Below, in pieces: positions 5,739-6,469 of a stretch of DNA of 6,469 nucleotides. This DNA comes from Methanoregula sp. Lineage in GTDB: Archaea > Halobacteriota > Methanomicrobia > Methanomicrobiales > Methanospirillaceae. The first letter of the stretch is position 1. Each line of letters opens with the position of its first letter. The position numbers were made by a program, and so were the translations under genes. The notes beneath the pieces are model-generated. The model worked only from the letters and a program-made list of their open reading frames with translations, was not told the DNA's origin and did no database searches. Location of the stretch: NCBI GenBank assembly GCA_026394695.1, contig JAPKXT010000144.1, positions 1-6,469 of the forward strand, written 5' to 3'.

Positions 5739-6469
5739 ATGTACACCCTGCTCATCTTTCTTGTTACGGTTATCCTGATAACCGCGGTTGCGATACGATA
5801 CAAGTCACCGCCGTTTTTAACACTCATCGGAGGGGCACTCTTCTTTGGCATCGTATCGGGCATGACACTCGAATCGACTATCCATGAAAGTATCCTTGGC
5901 ATGGGCAGGATCTTTGCGATTCTCGGAGTGGTGGTGCTTGCCGGTGCGGTGATGGCAAAGGTACTACAGGAGCAGCACCAGGTGGAACAGATTGTATCTG
6001 ACCTGCGTTCTGTAGCACACAGGCCTTTCGCACTTTCAGGTGTTGCCGGGTACCTGCTGGCGATCCCGCTGATGTGCTGTATCACTGCATTTGTGATCCT
6101 GACACCGGTCATCTCCTGTTTTGGGGGGGAGAGCGGAACACCGAGCCGTAAGGGACTGCTCTATACTGCGGCACTCGGGAGCCTGATCTCTTTTGCATTG
6201 ATCTACCCATCACCGGTGATTATCACCTTGTTCTCTGCAATTCCTGATGCTGCGATCTCCCCGGTTACGTTCGATCTTATGATGATCCCGGTTTCGCTTC
6301 TGATGCTTACTGCCGTGATCTTACTGATGCGTCACCGGTTCAGATCATCTGGAGCCATTGATGGAGGAGATCCTGAGCCTGCGAGCACATGCACACCCGG
6401 AGGAGACCATGCCCGCGCCTGGTACCCATTCCTGGTTATGGCGATCGCAATGGTCGCCGGGCTTGTGAT
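5739..6469 (+). CDS. GntP-type permease, N-terminal part (runs off the window)
   Basis: An open frame of 243 codons with no stop before the window end. It is strongly hydrophobic and resembles the gluconate permease family GntP, inner-membrane H+ symporters for sugar acids and related organic acids, usually about 440-450 residues. The match is clearest at PPFLTLIGGALFFGIVSGM (24-42) and at ILGVVVLAGAVMAKVLQEQ (61-79), which parallels the family's G-x-x-L-G-x-L-L-E-x-S segment. Membrane spans are likely near 3-18, 25-41, 57-75, 100-125, 141-160 and 182-197, with another starting near 228. A hydrophilic loop (200-227, with DGGDPEPASTCTPGGD) separates the last two. The start is the ATG at 5739, right at the first membrane helix and behind a TATA-like box. 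The substrate is unknown; sugar-acid use would be unusual for a methanogen, so another anion is possible. Confidence 0.8.
   Translation, partial: MYTLLIFLVTVILITAVAIRYKSPPFLTLIGGALFFGIVSGMTLESTIHESILGMGRIFAILGVVVLAGAVMAKVLQEQHQVEQIVSDLRSVAHRPFALSGVAGYLLAIPLMCCITAFVILTPVISCFGGESGTPSRKGLLYTAALGSLISFALIYPSPVIITLFSAIPDAAISPVTFDLMMIPVSLLMLTAVILLMRHRFRSSGAIDGGDPEPASTCTPGGDHARAWYPFLVMAIAMVAGLV

Noticed and set aside
5618..6112. Minus-strand frame of 164 codons
   Set aside because: It lies antisense to the GntP-type permease, whose protein sequence is clearly family-like, and shows no similarity of its own.
1..6469. tRNA, rRNA or CRISPR array
   Set aside because: No cloverleaf-like segment, conserved rRNA sequence or regularly spaced repeat was seen by eye.

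Overview
The window looks like chromosomal DNA of a methanogenic archaeon, most likely of the order Methanomicrobiales. This is inferred from gene content. It carries an archaeal DUF555/UPF0212 protein, an archaeal DUF2070 membrane protein and a small basic protein that resembles the methanogen family DUF5350. Archaeal TATA-like boxes and oligo-T tracts sit at gene borders, and genes are joined by ATGA/TGATG overlaps. All real genes found are on the + strand.

Layout. (1) 41-367 is a single small basic RGG-rich protein followed by a hairpin/oligo-T terminator (404-432). (2) About 509-4564 is one tightly packed run of six genes: a small helical protein, a nitroreductase, a DUF555/UPF0212 protein, a PfkB-family kinase, a 58-codon ORF with a PP-loop signature, and the DUF2070 membrane protein. 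Junctions are overlaps of 14, 4, 4 and 1 nt plus one 11-nt gap, so this reads as one operon with translational coupling. (3) 4565-4840 is non-coding, full of G-run/C-run inverted repeats, and ends in a TATA-like promoter. (4) 4894-5664 is a lone TnpB-related RuvC-type protein that lacks the N-terminal half but keeps the catalytic and zinc-ribbon residues. (5) 5739 to the window end is the N-terminal part of a GntP-type permease, cut off by the window edge.

How the genes fit together. The operon pairs a predicted flavoenzyme, a predicted sugar/nucleoside kinase and two archaeal proteins of unknown function. The last is a membrane-anchored protein whose cytoplasmic or external domain is rich in His/Asp motifs. 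The sequence alone does not reveal a shared pathway. The most unusual items are the PP-loop mini-ORF wedged between the kinase and DUF2070, and the solo TnpB-related gene with its own promoter and no transposon ends or TnpA. No rRNA, tRNA, CRISPR array or complete insertion sequence was seen.
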